Origin: an uncultured Anaerolineae bacterium | GTDB taxonomy: Bacteria; Chloroflexota; Anaerolineae; Aggregatilineales; Phototrophicaceae | Length of the DNA: 64,000 bases | Assembly: GCA_937995825.1 (NCBI GenBank) | Contig: CALKJO010000009.1 | Location: 62,001 to 126,000 of the forward strand | Direction of reading: 5' to 3' | Shown: positions 56,079-64,000 of the stretch, piece after piece | How positions within the stretch are numbered: position 1 is the stretch's first letter | Layout of the letters: every line of letters begins with the position of its first letter | The notes under the pieces: generated by a model | Seen by the model: only the letters and a program-made list of their open reading frames with translations | Databases searched by the model: none | Told to the model about the DNA's origin: nothing | Translations under genes and position numbers: made by a program

Positions 56079-57013
56079 CAGAGGATCGCTCCGATCCAGT
56101 CTAGGATTTCGCCTGCCAGCCGCACCCGATCCGGCTCGGAGCGCATCAGCGCGTCCATGCCAACTGTCCGCACGTCTGAAATTTGCGGCGGCGGATCGCC
56201 GCTGTCGTAGATGAAGCAGTCGATCAAGCCGTGATAGAACTGCGCGACGGCAAGCGGCGTGATTTCATATCCCAGTTCGCCCATGATCTTGGCGGTCGGC
56301 CCCTTGACGGCTGCGCCGCGGATGATCGGTGTGAGCGCAGCGGACGGGACGCGCCGATCCAGCAGCAGATCGCGCATCCCAGGCACACTCAAGATGGGCG
56401 CAATCGACAGCCAGGGATTGGACGGTGCGATCACGATAACATCGGCGGCTTTGAAGGCATCGGCGACAGCGGCGGTGACAAAAGCGCTCTCCGCTCCGGC
56501 AAAACGAATCGCTTTGACGCGCGGCTGCCAGCGGTGGCGGACGAAGTATTCCTGAAATGCCAGTTCGCCGTATTCTTCCGTGTCAACAATCGTGGCGACT
56601 TCGGCGTCGGTCATCGGCAGGATCGTCTGCTGGATGCTGAGCGCACCGGACAGGCGTCGTGTGATGCTGGTGAGGGACTCCCCGCGCCGGATCGCCTGCG
56701 TGCGCAGCAGATGAGTCGCGATATCCTGATCGCCAAGCCGGAACCAGGGCTGTTCACCATAGCGGCGCAGTGCGTCCAGCGTGTGCGTCGTATCATCGCG
56801 CACGCCCCAGCCGTTAATCGGATCGACGATCCCGCCGAGCGTATACATGACCGTGTCCATATCGGGGCAAACGCGCAGCCCGTAGTGCCAAAAATCATCG
56901 CCCGTGTTGACGACGGCGGTCAGCGCGCCGGGCGGGAGAATCTGCGCCAAGCCGTGCGCCAGCTTCGCCCCACCGACTCCGCCGACCAGCAGAAGCACAC
57001 GCGCTATCGCCAC
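56078..57013 (-). CDS. cofD: 2-phospho-L-lactate transferase
   Basis: This protein of about 311 residues transfers the phospholactyl or enolpyruvyl group to Fo, giving F420-0 or dehydro-F420-0. It has LVGGVGGAKLAHGLA, VVNTGDDFWHYGLRVCPDMDTVMY and IAPSNPWLSIAPIL. GTG 57013, preceded by AAAGGTG, is the start; a frame extends to 57163 inside the nitroreductase gene. It overlaps that gene by 10 bases. CofC follows with a TGATG junction. Confidence 0.95.
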   Translation of the reverse strand: MAIARVLLLVGGVGGAKLAHGLAQILPPGALTAVVNTGDDFWHYGLRVCPDMDTVMYTLGGIVDPINGWGVRDDTTHTLDALRRYGEQPWFRLGDQDIATHLLRTQAIRRGESLTSITRRLSGALSIQQTILPMTDAEVATIVDTEEYGELAFQEYFVRHRWQPRVKAIRFAGAESAFVTAAVADAFKAADVIVIAPSNPWLSIAPILSVPGMRDLLLDRRVPSAALTPIIRGAAVKGPTAKIMGELGYEITPLAVAQFYHGLIDCFIYDSGDPPPQISDVRTVGMDALMRSEPDRVRLAGEILDWIGAIL

Positions 57014-57600
57014 AGTGTCACCTTTTCCAGCGCATAGCGCGGTTTTTCTTTGGTCTCCGCTGGGTAACCGAGCGTGATTAACGCCTGCGGCTGCCAGTCG
57101 TCCGGCAGATCGAGCGCAGCGCGCACCACCTCCGGGCAGAACAGCGGCGCGCACATCCAGCACGCGCCCAACCCGATTTGATGCGCTGTCAGCAGCAGGT
57201 TTTGACCTGCCATTGCCGTGCTTTGCGCCGCCATGTGATACTCCAGCGCGTTACGGACGCTGTCGGGATAGCGATCCATATCGACCATGCTCAGGCACAG
57301 TGCGATCAGGACAGGCGCGCTGGTGATGCGGGCATAGGAGCGCCCGACATCGGCAGCGATCACATCTTCCGATACGCCGTCGGCAGTCAGATCACGGCGC
57401 AGCCGCTCGCCCATCGCCCGCGCCAGCGTCTCTTTACGTACAGCATCCCTGACCACGCAGAAACGCCAGGGCTGGCGGTTGTGCGCGGACGGCGCCCAGC
57501 GCGCAGCATCAAGCAGAGTCAGAATCGCCTCCTCTGGGACGGGATCGGGGCGATAGCGCCGAATCGAGCGCCGCCTCATGATCGCCTGACGCAGCATCAT
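57004..57600 (-). CDS. Nitroreductase-family protein, probable dehydro-F420-0 reductase
   Basis: This 198-residue flavin protein has RRSIRRYRPDPVPEEAI, WAPSAHNRQPWRFCVV and AAQSTAMAGQNLLLTAHQIGLGACWM. In mycobacteria the FbiB protein joins CofE to a C-terminal domain of exactly this family, which reduces dehydro-F420-0. Here the two are separate genes in the same order, overlapping by 4 bases. The role is inferred from that pattern. Confidence 0.85.
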   Translation of the reverse strand: MMLRQAIMRRRSIRRYRPDPVPEEAILTLLDAARWAPSAHNRQPWRFCVVRDAVRKETLARAMGERLRRDLTADGVSEDVIAADVGRSYARITSAPVLIALCLSMVDMDRYPDSVRNALEYHMAAQSTAMAGQNLLLTAHQIGLGACWMCAPLFCPEVVRAALDLPDDWQPQALITLGYPAETKEKPRYALEKVTLWR

Positions 57601-58358
57601 CGATATAAGTCCTCCTCAGGTGGGCGATAGAGGTCGGCGGCGCGCCCATCGATCCTAGGATATTCCAGCCCGCGCACCAGCACCACTGGCAGCCCTTCCG
57701 CGCCTTCGCCGGAGAGCAAGCCCGCTGCGCTCGCGACCATATCCGCATAGCCTTGAACGCTGATCCTCAGAATACGCCCGAACATATCCGGCTGACCGCG
57801 CAGATCGACCAGCGCCGGCATCCCCGCCACACCAACTGCGACGCCAACATTCCCCAATCGAAACGGTCGCCCATGCGAGTCGCTGATCACAATGCCAACA
57901 TGCGCGCCCGTCAGCTCAAGCAGACGCTCACGCAGCCGCTGCGCCGACGCATCCGGGTCAAGCGGAAGCAGGAGCGCATGATCATCGCTTCCATCGACAT
58001 TGGACTGGTCGATCCCTGCATTGGCAGAGACAAAACCCAGGCGGTGGCGCGTGACCATGACATTCGGCGCGATCCGCGAGACTTCGACGCTCTCGCGCAG
58101 CGCTAGCTCGACCATGCGCGGGTCTTTACCTGTCAGCGATGCCAGCCTGAGCGCCTCATCGCCAGGCTGCACCGTGCGCAAGTCCGCCTGTCTGCCTTCC
58201 GCTTTGGACACGATCTTGGAAGTGACCACCAGAGCGTCGCCATCCTCAAGCCGCAGAGCAGCGCGGTCGAGCGCCTCAACGATCAGGCGCGCCAGATCAT
58301 CCCCCGGCTGAACCGCCGGCATCCCAGGCAGCGCAGCCAAACTCACCTTGAGCGGCAT
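57597..58358 (-). CDS. cofE: Coenzyme F420-0:L-glutamate ligase
   Basis: This 253-residue enzyme adds glutamate to F420-0 with GTP. Motifs: VVTSKIVSKAEG, FVSANAGIDQSNV, GIVISDSHGRPFRLGNVGVAVG, and the C-terminal VLVRGLEYPRIDG. Length fits the stand-alone family. It overlaps the nitroreductase gene by 4 bases, recalling the split FbiB. It follows the F420 reductase gene by 24 bases. Confidence 0.95.
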   Translation of the reverse strand: MPLKVSLAALPGMPAVQPGDDLARLIVEALDRAALRLEDGDALVVTSKIVSKAEGRQADLRTVQPGDEALRLASLTGKDPRMVELALRESVEVSRIAPNVMVTRHRLGFVSANAGIDQSNVDGSDDHALLLPLDPDASAQRLRERLLELTGAHVGIVISDSHGRPFRLGNVGVAVGVAGMPALVDLRGQPDMFGRILRISVQGYADMVASAAGLLSGEGAEGLPVVLVRGLEYPRIDGRAADLYRPPEEDLYR

Positions 58359-58382
58359 CTGTTATTTTCCGCGCAGCGCGCC

Positions 58383-59057
58383 TCAGGGCAAATTGGTGAT
58401 GCGAATGCCCGCGCCTTTGACGCCATACTTCTTATTGATGTAGAGCAGCACCGGCGTCAGCGCTTCAGCAGCAACCGCGTTGGCGAGCGGACCCGCATCG
58501 ATAGCGCGCATTCCCGCTGCTTCAACCAATTTGGCGACTTCCGCTTTCGCCTCATCATCGTCGCTGGTGATCAGCACATCGCAGTTGACTTCCTCATCGA
58601 CCGTTTTCATCTTCTCGGCGCTGACATTCTGAAATGCCGAGACCACCCGCACCGACTCGCCCAGCAGAAGCGCCGTCTCCAGCGCAGCCGCTTTCCCCTC
58701 AGGCACAGTCACCGTGCGGATATGCGGCGGCGCGAGCGGAACCGTCACATCGACGAGAATTTTGCCCTGAAGCTGATCGCGGACGCTCAGAAGGGTATCC
58801 CGATGCGCGCTGTACGGCACAGTCAGCACGACCAAATCAGCCCGAGCAGCGGCGTCGGCGTTGGTCATACCGACGAGATAATCACCACCGAGCTGCTGAT
58901 TCAGTTCAGCGGCGCGGGTGCGCGCGCGCTCCAGCTCGCGCGACCCGATCAAGACGCGGTAGCCATGCAGCGCCCAGCGCATCGCCAGCCCAGAGCCTTC
59001 TTTGCCTGTGCCGCCCAAGATCGCAACGGTGATCAACATTCTATCATTGTCGCTCAT
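58383..59057 (-). CDS. npdG: NADPH-dependent F420 reductase
   Basis: This protein of about 224 residues transfers hydride between NADP(H) and F420. It has the Rossmann motif VAILGGTGKEGSGLAMRWA, then VLIGSRELERARTRAAELN and LVVLTVPYSAHRDTL, the pattern of the family. The start may be 59057 or 59039. It connects the F420 pool to NADPH and lies at the head of cofE-nitroreductase-cofD-cofC. Confidence 0.94.
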   Translation of the reverse strand: MSDNDRMLITVAILGGTGKEGSGLAMRWALHGYRVLIGSRELERARTRAAELNQQLGGDYLVGMTNADAAARADLVVLTVPYSAHRDTLLSVRDQLQGKILVDVTVPLAPPHIRTVTVPEGKAAALETALLLGESVRVVSAFQNVSAEKMKTVDEEVNCDVLITSDDDEAKAEVAKLVEAAGMRAIDAGPLANAVAAEALTPVLLYINKKYGVKGAGIRITNLP

Positions 59058-59089
59058 AACAGCCTCTATCGAGATACGCCTGAAGACGC

Positions 59090-60439
59090 TCAGGACTCCG
59101 CACGGTGACTGATTTCGTTATAACGCGCCCAGACTGAGGGGACGAGCGCCCGCGCTTCTGCTGCGATTGCCGCCTCATCGAGCGTGAGCAAACGGCGGTC
59201 GCGCATGAGGACGCGTCCGTCCACAATCGTTGTGGTGACCATCGACGGCTCAAACCCGAACAGGATATGCCAAGGCAGATTACCATCGGTCAGCGGTGTG
59301 AACGGATGATAATCGACCAGGATCATATCCGCCGCCGCGCCGACGATCAACTGTCCGATTGGGCGCTCCGGGAAAAAGGCATGTGCCAAGCGCGCATTGT
59401 TGACCGCCGCGATCTGCGCGATGTCCGCGCCGTTGGCGAGACGCGGATCGCGGTGGACGACCTTTTGCAGCAGATACGCCGCTTTCCATTCCTCCCACAT
59501 CGCGTTTGAGAAGCCATCGTTGCCTAGACACAGATGATCGCGCAGTCCATTCGCCATGAAATCATCCAGGCGCATCGCGCCGACGGCGTTATTCATGTTG
59601 GAGCGCGGCTGATGAGTCACCCAGACGCCGTACTGAGCGAGCAGATCGCGCTCAGAGTCGTCGATATGCACCGCGTGCGCGACCATCGTCAGCGGACGCA
59701 GCATCCCGAACGAGTCCAGCCGATGAACAACGCGCCTTCCGTACTTTGCCAGGCTGTCATCTTCATCGGCTTCGTGTTCGGCGACGTGGATGTGAAAGCC
59801 GCCGTCGTGAGCGTCCGCGCAGCGGCGCAGCGTGTCGTCGGAGAGGCTGAGGCTGGCATGAAGTCCAAAAGTCCCGCGCACCGTCGGATGCTCGGCATGT
59901 GCGCGGATGAAACGCCCGTTTTCGTCGATACCCGCCTGCGCCTTATCCAACCCGTCACGGTCGGTCACTTCGTAGCACAGGACAGCGCGCAGCCCTGCCA
60001 TTTCAACTGCGTTGGCGATGGCGTCAAGGCTGCCGTCGATGGCGTTCGGGCTGGCATGGTGATCGAAGAGCGTCGTCGTGCCATGTTTGATCGCATCGAC
60101 CAGACAGACCAGCGCCGACAGCCGCACGGCGTCCCCATCCAGCGCCTTATCGAGATTCCACCACAGCCGGCGCAGAATCTCAGGGAAACTGCGCGGCGGC
60201 GCGCCAGGGATCGCCATCCCGCGCGCGAACGCGCCGTAGAAATGGGTGTGCGCGCAGATGCTGCCCGGCATGAGCATCTGACCGCCCGCGTCCAGGCGCT
60301 GATCATCAGAATAGCGCGCCTCCAGCTCATTCGATTTCCCAATGTCCACGATGATCCCGCCCTCGATCCGCAGCGCGTGATCTGGCAGAAGGCGGTTTGG
60401 AGTCTCCCAGGTGATCAGATGCGCATTCGTGATCAGCAT
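59090..60439 (-). CDS. SsnA-like amidohydrolase/deaminase
   Basis: This protein of about 449 residues belongs to the amidohydrolase superfamily, with HTHFYGA (metal), HIHVAEHEADEDD, the His in VAHAVHIDD and the Asp in LCLGNDGFSNAMWEEWK. Best resemblance is to SsnA of the E. coli purine/selenium locus and to related aminohydrolases such as guanine deaminase; the exact substrate is not certain. I used ATG 60439, 2 bases after the previous stop, because the family starts at this residue. It is read together with F420 genes. Confidence 0.88.
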   Translation of the reverse strand: MLITNAHLITWETPNRLLPDHALRIEGGIIVDIGKSNELEARYSDDQRLDAGGQMLMPGSICAHTHFYGAFARGMAIPGAPPRSFPEILRRLWWNLDKALDGDAVRLSALVCLVDAIKHGTTTLFDHHASPNAIDGSLDAIANAVEMAGLRAVLCYEVTDRDGLDKAQAGIDENGRFIRAHAEHPTVRGTFGLHASLSLSDDTLRRCADAHDGGFHIHVAEHEADEDDSLAKYGRRVVHRLDSFGMLRPLTMVAHAVHIDDSERDLLAQYGVWVTHQPRSNMNNAVGAMRLDDFMANGLRDHLCLGNDGFSNAMWEEWKAAYLLQKVVHRDPRLANGADIAQIAAVNNARLAHAFFPERPIGQLIVGAAADMILVDYHPFTPLTDGNLPWHILFGFEPSMVTTTIVDGRVLMRDRRLLTLDEAAIAAEARALVPSVWARYNEISHRAES

Positions 60440-60441
60440 TT

Positions 60442-60933
60442 TCAATACCATTCATCCAGTTTTGGGAGCCGCGCCGGCGGAACCCGCCTGAGGTCGAGGC
60501 AGCGTCGCCCGCCGAACACGATCTCTGCACGACTGACGAAGCCCGCGCCATCGCGAGTCAAGTCCCCAAGCGACCGCGCAGCGGCAAACCGATCCCAGGT
60601 GGTGCGGATGAAGGCGAAGCGCCGTCCATCATTGGGGATCGCCGGCATCCGTTCGAACCAGCCTCCGAGCGCAACGCGGTAATACATCTCGTCGGCGCGG
60701 GGATGATCAGGTTCGTCAGGAAGCAGCTCGCGCCGATACGCCAGCTCGACTCCACGCGCCGGTGCATACCAGCGCACCGCACCAGCGTGGAAAAATGCCA
60801 GCACTTCCGAGTCGATCCCATAGGGCATCCGCGCATAGGGAATGCGATACCAGCGCTCAGACGCCGCCAGCGCCACGTCGCGCCTGCGCCTGATCACCCC
60901 CACCAGCACCCGATCATCGGCGTCCATGATCAT
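60442..60933 (-). CDS. Unknown protein coupled to the PLP enzyme and amidohydrolase
   Basis: This 163-residue soluble protein is not one I can name. It begins with RVLVGVIRRRRDVALAASER and the distinctive WYRIPYARMPYGI. WYRIP-type segments occur in other uncharacterised bacterial proteins I have seen. The rest is Arg/Asp-rich with RADEMYYRVALGGWFER and a C-terminal RAEIVFGGRRCLDLR. Its start is shared with the PLP enzyme stop (TAATG), and its end is 2 bases from the amidohydrolase start. The operon context suggests a role with these enzymes. Confidence 0.65.
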   Translation of the reverse strand: MIMDADDRVLVGVIRRRRDVALAASERWYRIPYARMPYGIDSEVLAFFHAGAVRWYAPARGVELAYRRELLPDEPDHPRADEMYYRVALGGWFERMPAIPNDGRRFAFIRTTWDRFAAARSLGDLTRDGAGFVSRAEIVFGGRRCLDLRRVPPARLPKLDEWY

Positions 60934-62333
60934 TAGACCGGAAGCGCCGCTGTCTCGCGCAGCGCGATCAGGCGCGCGTCGATCTCGGCAACACGCTGCT
61001 GATGCTCAATCCACCAAGCGGGATCGCGCTGCGCGTCCAATTCCTGCACGGTCTTGCCCTGCTGCTCAACCCAGGTGTAATACTTCAGGTTGTGCCAGCG
61101 TTCGCGGGCATCGCGCGTGCCAGGCATGATCCAATCAGTGCGCTGCGCATGGAAAATGCCTTCAACCCGCGCCATCGCCTTGCCTTCATCGAGCCGCCCA
61201 TAGCATTCCGCCATGCTCTCCATGACCGAGTGATAGCGGTCGAGGCTGTCCGTGGCGACCGTGGCGATGATATCACCCTTGCCCAATCCAAAATACTTGG
61301 CAGTCTTGATCGCGCCGAGGATATTGCAGATGCCGCTGATCCCGAACAGCGGCGCGAGCCTCTCCACCAGCGCGGAGTCGATGCCATAGCGTTTGACCAG
61401 CGTCTCCTGACCCGCCGGCTCAACCAGAAGCTGCAACCCAAGCTTGCACTCGATGTCGTCGATGCACATTAGCGCGTCCATATTCAGGACATTATGAATC
61501 CACGTCACATGCTTATCGCCGATGCCCTGAATGTCATGCGAGCCATAGCCGTTGTTGTACAGCGTGGGGCATTGGATCGGTTCCAGACCGACGATCTTAT
61601 GATCGCTCCAGACCTGCTTGAGCCGGTCGCCCGCTGCAATTGTGCCAGCGCTGCCCATCGCCGACACAAACGCCGCGATTTTGCCATTGCCGATGCCGCG
61701 CTGATACAGCTCATTGGCGAGTTCAACAAGCGTGTTTCCCGTCACATGATAGTGAAAGCGGTAGTTGCCCATCACCTCAAACTGATTGAGGATGCGAATA
61801 TTCGGATCGCTGGCGCGCAGGCGGTGCGTCTCATCATAAATCTCTTTGACGTTGCTCTCTGAGCCATGGGTCTTGATCACGCCTGCGCCGTAGCTGGCGA
61901 TGCGCTCGAAGCGCTCGCGGCTCATGCCCTCCGGAAGGACGACCAAGCTCTTGCAGCCCATCCGCCCACCGACCCATGCGCCGCCGATGCCATAGTTGCC
62001 GGTCGAGGGCCAGACGAGCGTATGCTTTGCCGGATCGACCTCGCCAAACAGCGCCTTTTCCAGCAGCACTGAATACGCCGCGCCGACTTTATGGCTTCCC
62101 GATGGAAAGTCCCGCCCGTAGATGACCACGATCTCGGCATCGATCCCAGTCAGCGCCTTAGGCAGCACGACATGGTAGACCTCACCATGCGGATCGCGCC
62201 AGGTGATATTGAACAGGTTGATCGGGTCGAGCGGATCGATTGTGCGCGCTGCCAGCGCCCGTGCGCGTGTGTCGGGATCGATCTTGTGCGGGTGGAGCAT
62301 TTCTTCAAACGTCGGACCTGTCGTGAAAATCAT
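60933..62333 (-). CDS. PLP-dependent fold-type II enzyme (beta-subunit-like)
   Basis: This 466-residue protein belongs to the tryptophan-synthase-beta/cysteine-synthase superfamily. The PLP lysine is in DFPSGSHKVGAAYSVL. The phosphate loop region reads SAMGSAGTIAAGDRL, and STGNYGIGGAWVGGRMG is a family strand. The substrate is uncertain. Similar enzymes of this length occur beside molybdenum hydroxylase and SsnA genes in other genomes, where 2,3-diaminopropionate ammonia-lyase (YgeX) also belongs to fold type II. A related lyase role is plausible but not shown. Confidence 0.85.
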   Translation of the reverse strand: MIFTTGPTFEEMLHPHKIDPDTRARALAARTIDPLDPINLFNITWRDPHGEVYHVVLPKALTGIDAEIVVIYGRDFPSGSHKVGAAYSVLLEKALFGEVDPAKHTLVWPSTGNYGIGGAWVGGRMGCKSLVVLPEGMSRERFERIASYGAGVIKTHGSESNVKEIYDETHRLRASDPNIRILNQFEVMGNYRFHYHVTGNTLVELANELYQRGIGNGKIAAFVSAMGSAGTIAAGDRLKQVWSDHKIVGLEPIQCPTLYNNGYGSHDIQGIGDKHVTWIHNVLNMDALMCIDDIECKLGLQLLVEPAGQETLVKRYGIDSALVERLAPLFGISGICNILGAIKTAKYFGLGKGDIIATVATDSLDRYHSVMESMAECYGRLDEGKAMARVEGIFHAQRTDWIMPGTRDARERWHNLKYYTWVEQQGKTVQELDAQRDPAWWIEHQQRVAEIDARLIALRETAALPV

Positions 62334-62563
62334 GAAAGTTCATCCTCATCCAGATTGAGCTGATGTTCGAAAAAGCGCATCTCGTTCAGGAGTTCATCGC
62401 GCTCACGCGCCAGATCGCGATAGCGGCGCAAATCATCCGCCGGCATCTTCTCACTCGTGCCGCCATGCGCCATGATCAGCGTGTCGATTTCGTGATCGAG
62501 CGCTTCGTAACGGATGACCAACTGCTGATACTGCTGCACCTGGTTGGCGAGTTCGTCGTTCAT
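62330..62563 (-). CDS. Small helical protein (DUF465/YdcH-like)
   Basis: This 77-residue protein is a predicted coiled coil with RYEALDHEIDTLIMAHGGT and RYRDLARERDELLNEMRFFE. It looks like the small DUF465/YdcH group, whose role is unknown. It overlaps the PLP gene by 4 bases and the glycosyltransferase end by 4, so it is translationally coupled on both sides. Confidence 0.7.
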   Translation of the reverse strand: MNDELANQVQQYQQLVIRYEALDHEIDTLIMAHGGTSEKMPADDLRRYRDLARERDELLNEMRFFEHQLNLDEDELS

Positions 62564-63597
62564 GGGGTCTGCCTCTCCACTGGAGTCGATTCAGGCGCGG
62601 GCGAAAGATCGGAACTTTGGGGAAGATTGGTGCGCGACAGCGCAGGCGGAGCGTCGCTCAGACCGCGCCGATGGGCGATCACATACAGCGGACGATCCCG
62701 CGTCTCGTCATAGATGCGAGCGACATACTGCCCCAGGATGAACAGAAAAAACAGCTGAAATGAACTCATCAGCAGCAGCAAAATGATGGTTGTTGCCTGC
62801 CCGCCGAAAAACTCCGTCCCAAACGCCAGCCGCAGCAGCGCCACGACCGGGATCGCCAGCAGCGCTAATACGCCCAGCACCGCCGCGACATACACCATGA
62901 TTTGCAGCGGGAAATAAGAAAAACTAGTGATCGCGTCGAGCGCAAAACGGATCATCTTGCGCAGCGGATATTTTGTCTCCCCAGAATGGCGCACATCGCG
63001 GACGTAGTAAACGCCCGTCTGCTTGAAGCCAATCCAACTGGTCATGCCGCGAATGAAGCGGTTATGTTCGCGCATCTGTCTGAGGATAGCGACCACGCGC
63101 TCATCCATCAGCCGAAAATCGCCCGTATCGACCGGAATATCGACATCGGTGATACGGTAGATGACGCGGTAGAAGAGCTTGGCGGTCATGAGCTTGAACC
63201 AGCTTTCGCCTTTACGCTCGGAACGAATCGCGTAGACCACTTGATAACCCGCCTTCCAGCGTTCGATCATCTCTAGGATGAGTTCAGGCGGGTCTTGCAA
63301 GTCAGCGTCGATGAGGATGACCGCTTCGCCGCTGGCATGATCAATGCCGGCAGTGACCGCCGTCTGATGCCCGAAATTGCGCGCAAAGTGGATCGTCTTG
63401 ACATGCGGATCGCGGTCAGCCAGCGCGTCGATCAGCTCAGGCGACCGATCTCGGCTGCCATCGTTGACCATGATCAGTTCCCATGATTCGCCCGTCGACT
63501 CCATCACCTTGTGGATTCGCTGATAGAGCAGCTCGATGTTGCCCTCCTCATTGTAGATCGGGGCGACAATGGAGTAACGCGGGCGTGTTGATTTCAA
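62560..63597 (-). CDS. GT2-family polyprenyl-phosphate-type glycosyltransferase
   Basis: This 345-residue protein has YSIVAPIYNEEGNIELLY, FARNFGHQTAVTAGIDHASGEAVILIDADLQDPPELI and the DTGDFRLM and HNRFIRGMTSWIGFKQ motifs of the DPM1/GtrB group. Two C-terminal membrane helices follow (MVYVAAVLGVLALLAIPVVAL; TIILLLLMSSFQLFFLFILGQYVA), first parts shown. It transfers a sugar to undecaprenyl phosphate, the donor for GT-C enzymes; two GT-C-like proteins are in the window. TTG 63597 is the start, with GGAG 7 bases upstream and overlapping nothing; a longer frame to 63684 is rejected. Confidence 0.93.
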   Translation of the reverse strand: MKSTRPRYSIVAPIYNEEGNIELLYQRIHKVMESTGESWELIMVNDGSRDRSPELIDALADRDPHVKTIHFARNFGHQTAVTAGIDHASGEAVILIDADLQDPPELILEMIERWKAGYQVVYAIRSERKGESWFKLMTAKLFYRVIYRITDVDIPVDTGDFRLMDERVVAILRQMREHNRFIRGMTSWIGFKQTGVYYVRDVRHSGETKYPLRKMIRFALDAITSFSYFPLQIMVYVAAVLGVLALLAIPVVALLRLAFGTEFFGGQATTIILLLLMSSFQLFFLFILGQYVARIYDETRDRPLYVIAHRRGLSDAPPALSRTNLPQSSDLSPAPESTPVERQTP

Positions 63598-63598
63598 C

Positions 63599-64000
63599 TT
63601 ATTTCTCCAGGGCGCGGCGGATAGCATCCAGACTGGGCTGAACGCGCACCCCGCCAGCGACCGACTCCTGCGCGCGGCGCACATCCTTCAAGCCGTTTCC
63701 AGTCAACACGAACGCCACGCTGTCCGAAGGTAAGATATACCCTAATTCTAACGCACGTTTTGCTCCGGCGTAAACCGCCGCGCACGCCGGTTCGCTGAAA
63801 ACCCCGGTCAGGCGCGCCAGCGCCGGAATCGCCGCGAGAATCTCAGCGTCCGACACAGCGACAAACGCGCCACGTGTCCGACGCACAGCGCGCAGGGCTT
63901 TGGCGCGGTCGCGCGGCAGCCCGGCGGAGATGCTGTCTGCGATGGTGTGCGCGTCTTCCGGCTGCATGTCGGCGGCGGACATCCCCGCTTGCCATGCTCT
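63599..64000 (-). CDS. thrC: Threonine synthase, C-terminal part (gene continues beyond the window)
   Basis: About 133 C-terminal residues are visible; the gene runs off the right edge. The sequence contains DRAKALRAVRRTRGAFVAVSDAEIL, FSEPACAAVYAGAKRALELG and the C-terminal FVLTGNGLKDVRRAQ, typical of threonine synthase after the PLP domain. It ends 1 base before the glycosyltransferase start. Threonine synthase cannot be fully told from related fold-type II enzymes without the N-terminal part. Confidence 0.85.
   Translation of the reverse strand, partial: RAWQAGMSAADMQPEDAHTIADSISAGLPRDRAKALRAVRRTRGAFVAVSDAEILAAIPALARLTGVFSEPACAAVYAGAKRALELGYILPSDSVAFVLTGNGLKDVRRAQESVAGGVRVQPSLDAIRRALEK

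Overview
The window reads as a chromosomal segment of a GC-rich bacterium, most likely a member of the phylum Chloroflexota (Anaerolineae-like). This is an inference from several traits: threonine/proline (TPTPT) linkers in membrane-anchored proteins, a Ser/Thr kinase with an extracytoplasmic C-terminal domain, a Rex repressor, coenzyme F420 biosynthesis outside Actinobacteria, and no outer-membrane genes. Genes are very tightly packed, with many TGATG/ATGA overlaps. No insertion sequence, prophage, CRISPR array or rRNA was seen. There is one tRNA, tRNA-Leu(UAG).

Layout. 0.1-5.5 kb: an exported LysM/L,D-transpeptidase, a Ser/Thr kinase, fumarase and superoxide dismutase. 5.6-10.1 kb: a DMT permease and an obg-nadD-binding-protein operon. 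10.4-13.4 kb: an unexplained three-gene operon (AAA ATPase, receiver-domain protein, unknown protein), followed by a metallo-beta-lactamase-fold protein that has lost its metal ligands. 14.2-17.7 kb: tig-clpP-clpX and tRNA-Leu. 17.7-24.7 kb: an efflux operon with two adaptors, one ATPase, two MacB-like permeases and a GbsR/MarR regulator. 24.9-31.2 kb: rex, mreB and atpAGDC. A near-perfect Rex operator lies over the -35 box of a strong atp promoter, and a second Rex-like site lies before rex itself. 31.5-37.1 kb: an AT-richer membrane protein, proC, a GNAT protein, two SDR-type oxidoreductases and a DUF4258 protein. 37.3-40.5 kb: fabF, a fabH with a long basic tail, and a secreted-protein gene broken by two frameshifts.

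40.6-64 kb is one continuous minus-strand run. It joins two themes. The first is a molybdenum-hydroxylase and purine module: purine nucleoside phosphorylase, a YqeC-MocA fusion, a large xanthine-dehydrogenase-type subunit, a protein with a nucleoside-phosphorylase-like C-terminal half, an FAD-[2Fe-2S] fusion subunit, XdhC, an SsnA-like amidohydrolase and a PLP enzyme. The second is a coenzyme F420 module: cofE, a nitroreductase, cofD, cofC, an F420:NADP reductase and an LLM-family F420-dependent oxidoreductase. The gene content resembles the ssnA/xdhD/yqeC/mocA purine-catabolism clusters of enterobacteria and clostridia, but here it is interleaved with F420 synthesis. My best candidate for an undescribed system is this combined purine/molybdenum-hydroxylase/F420 locus. 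The AAA-receiver operon comes second.

All assignments come from reading translations and motifs; no database search was run. Chosen starts are justified where a ribosome binding site or overlap decides them.
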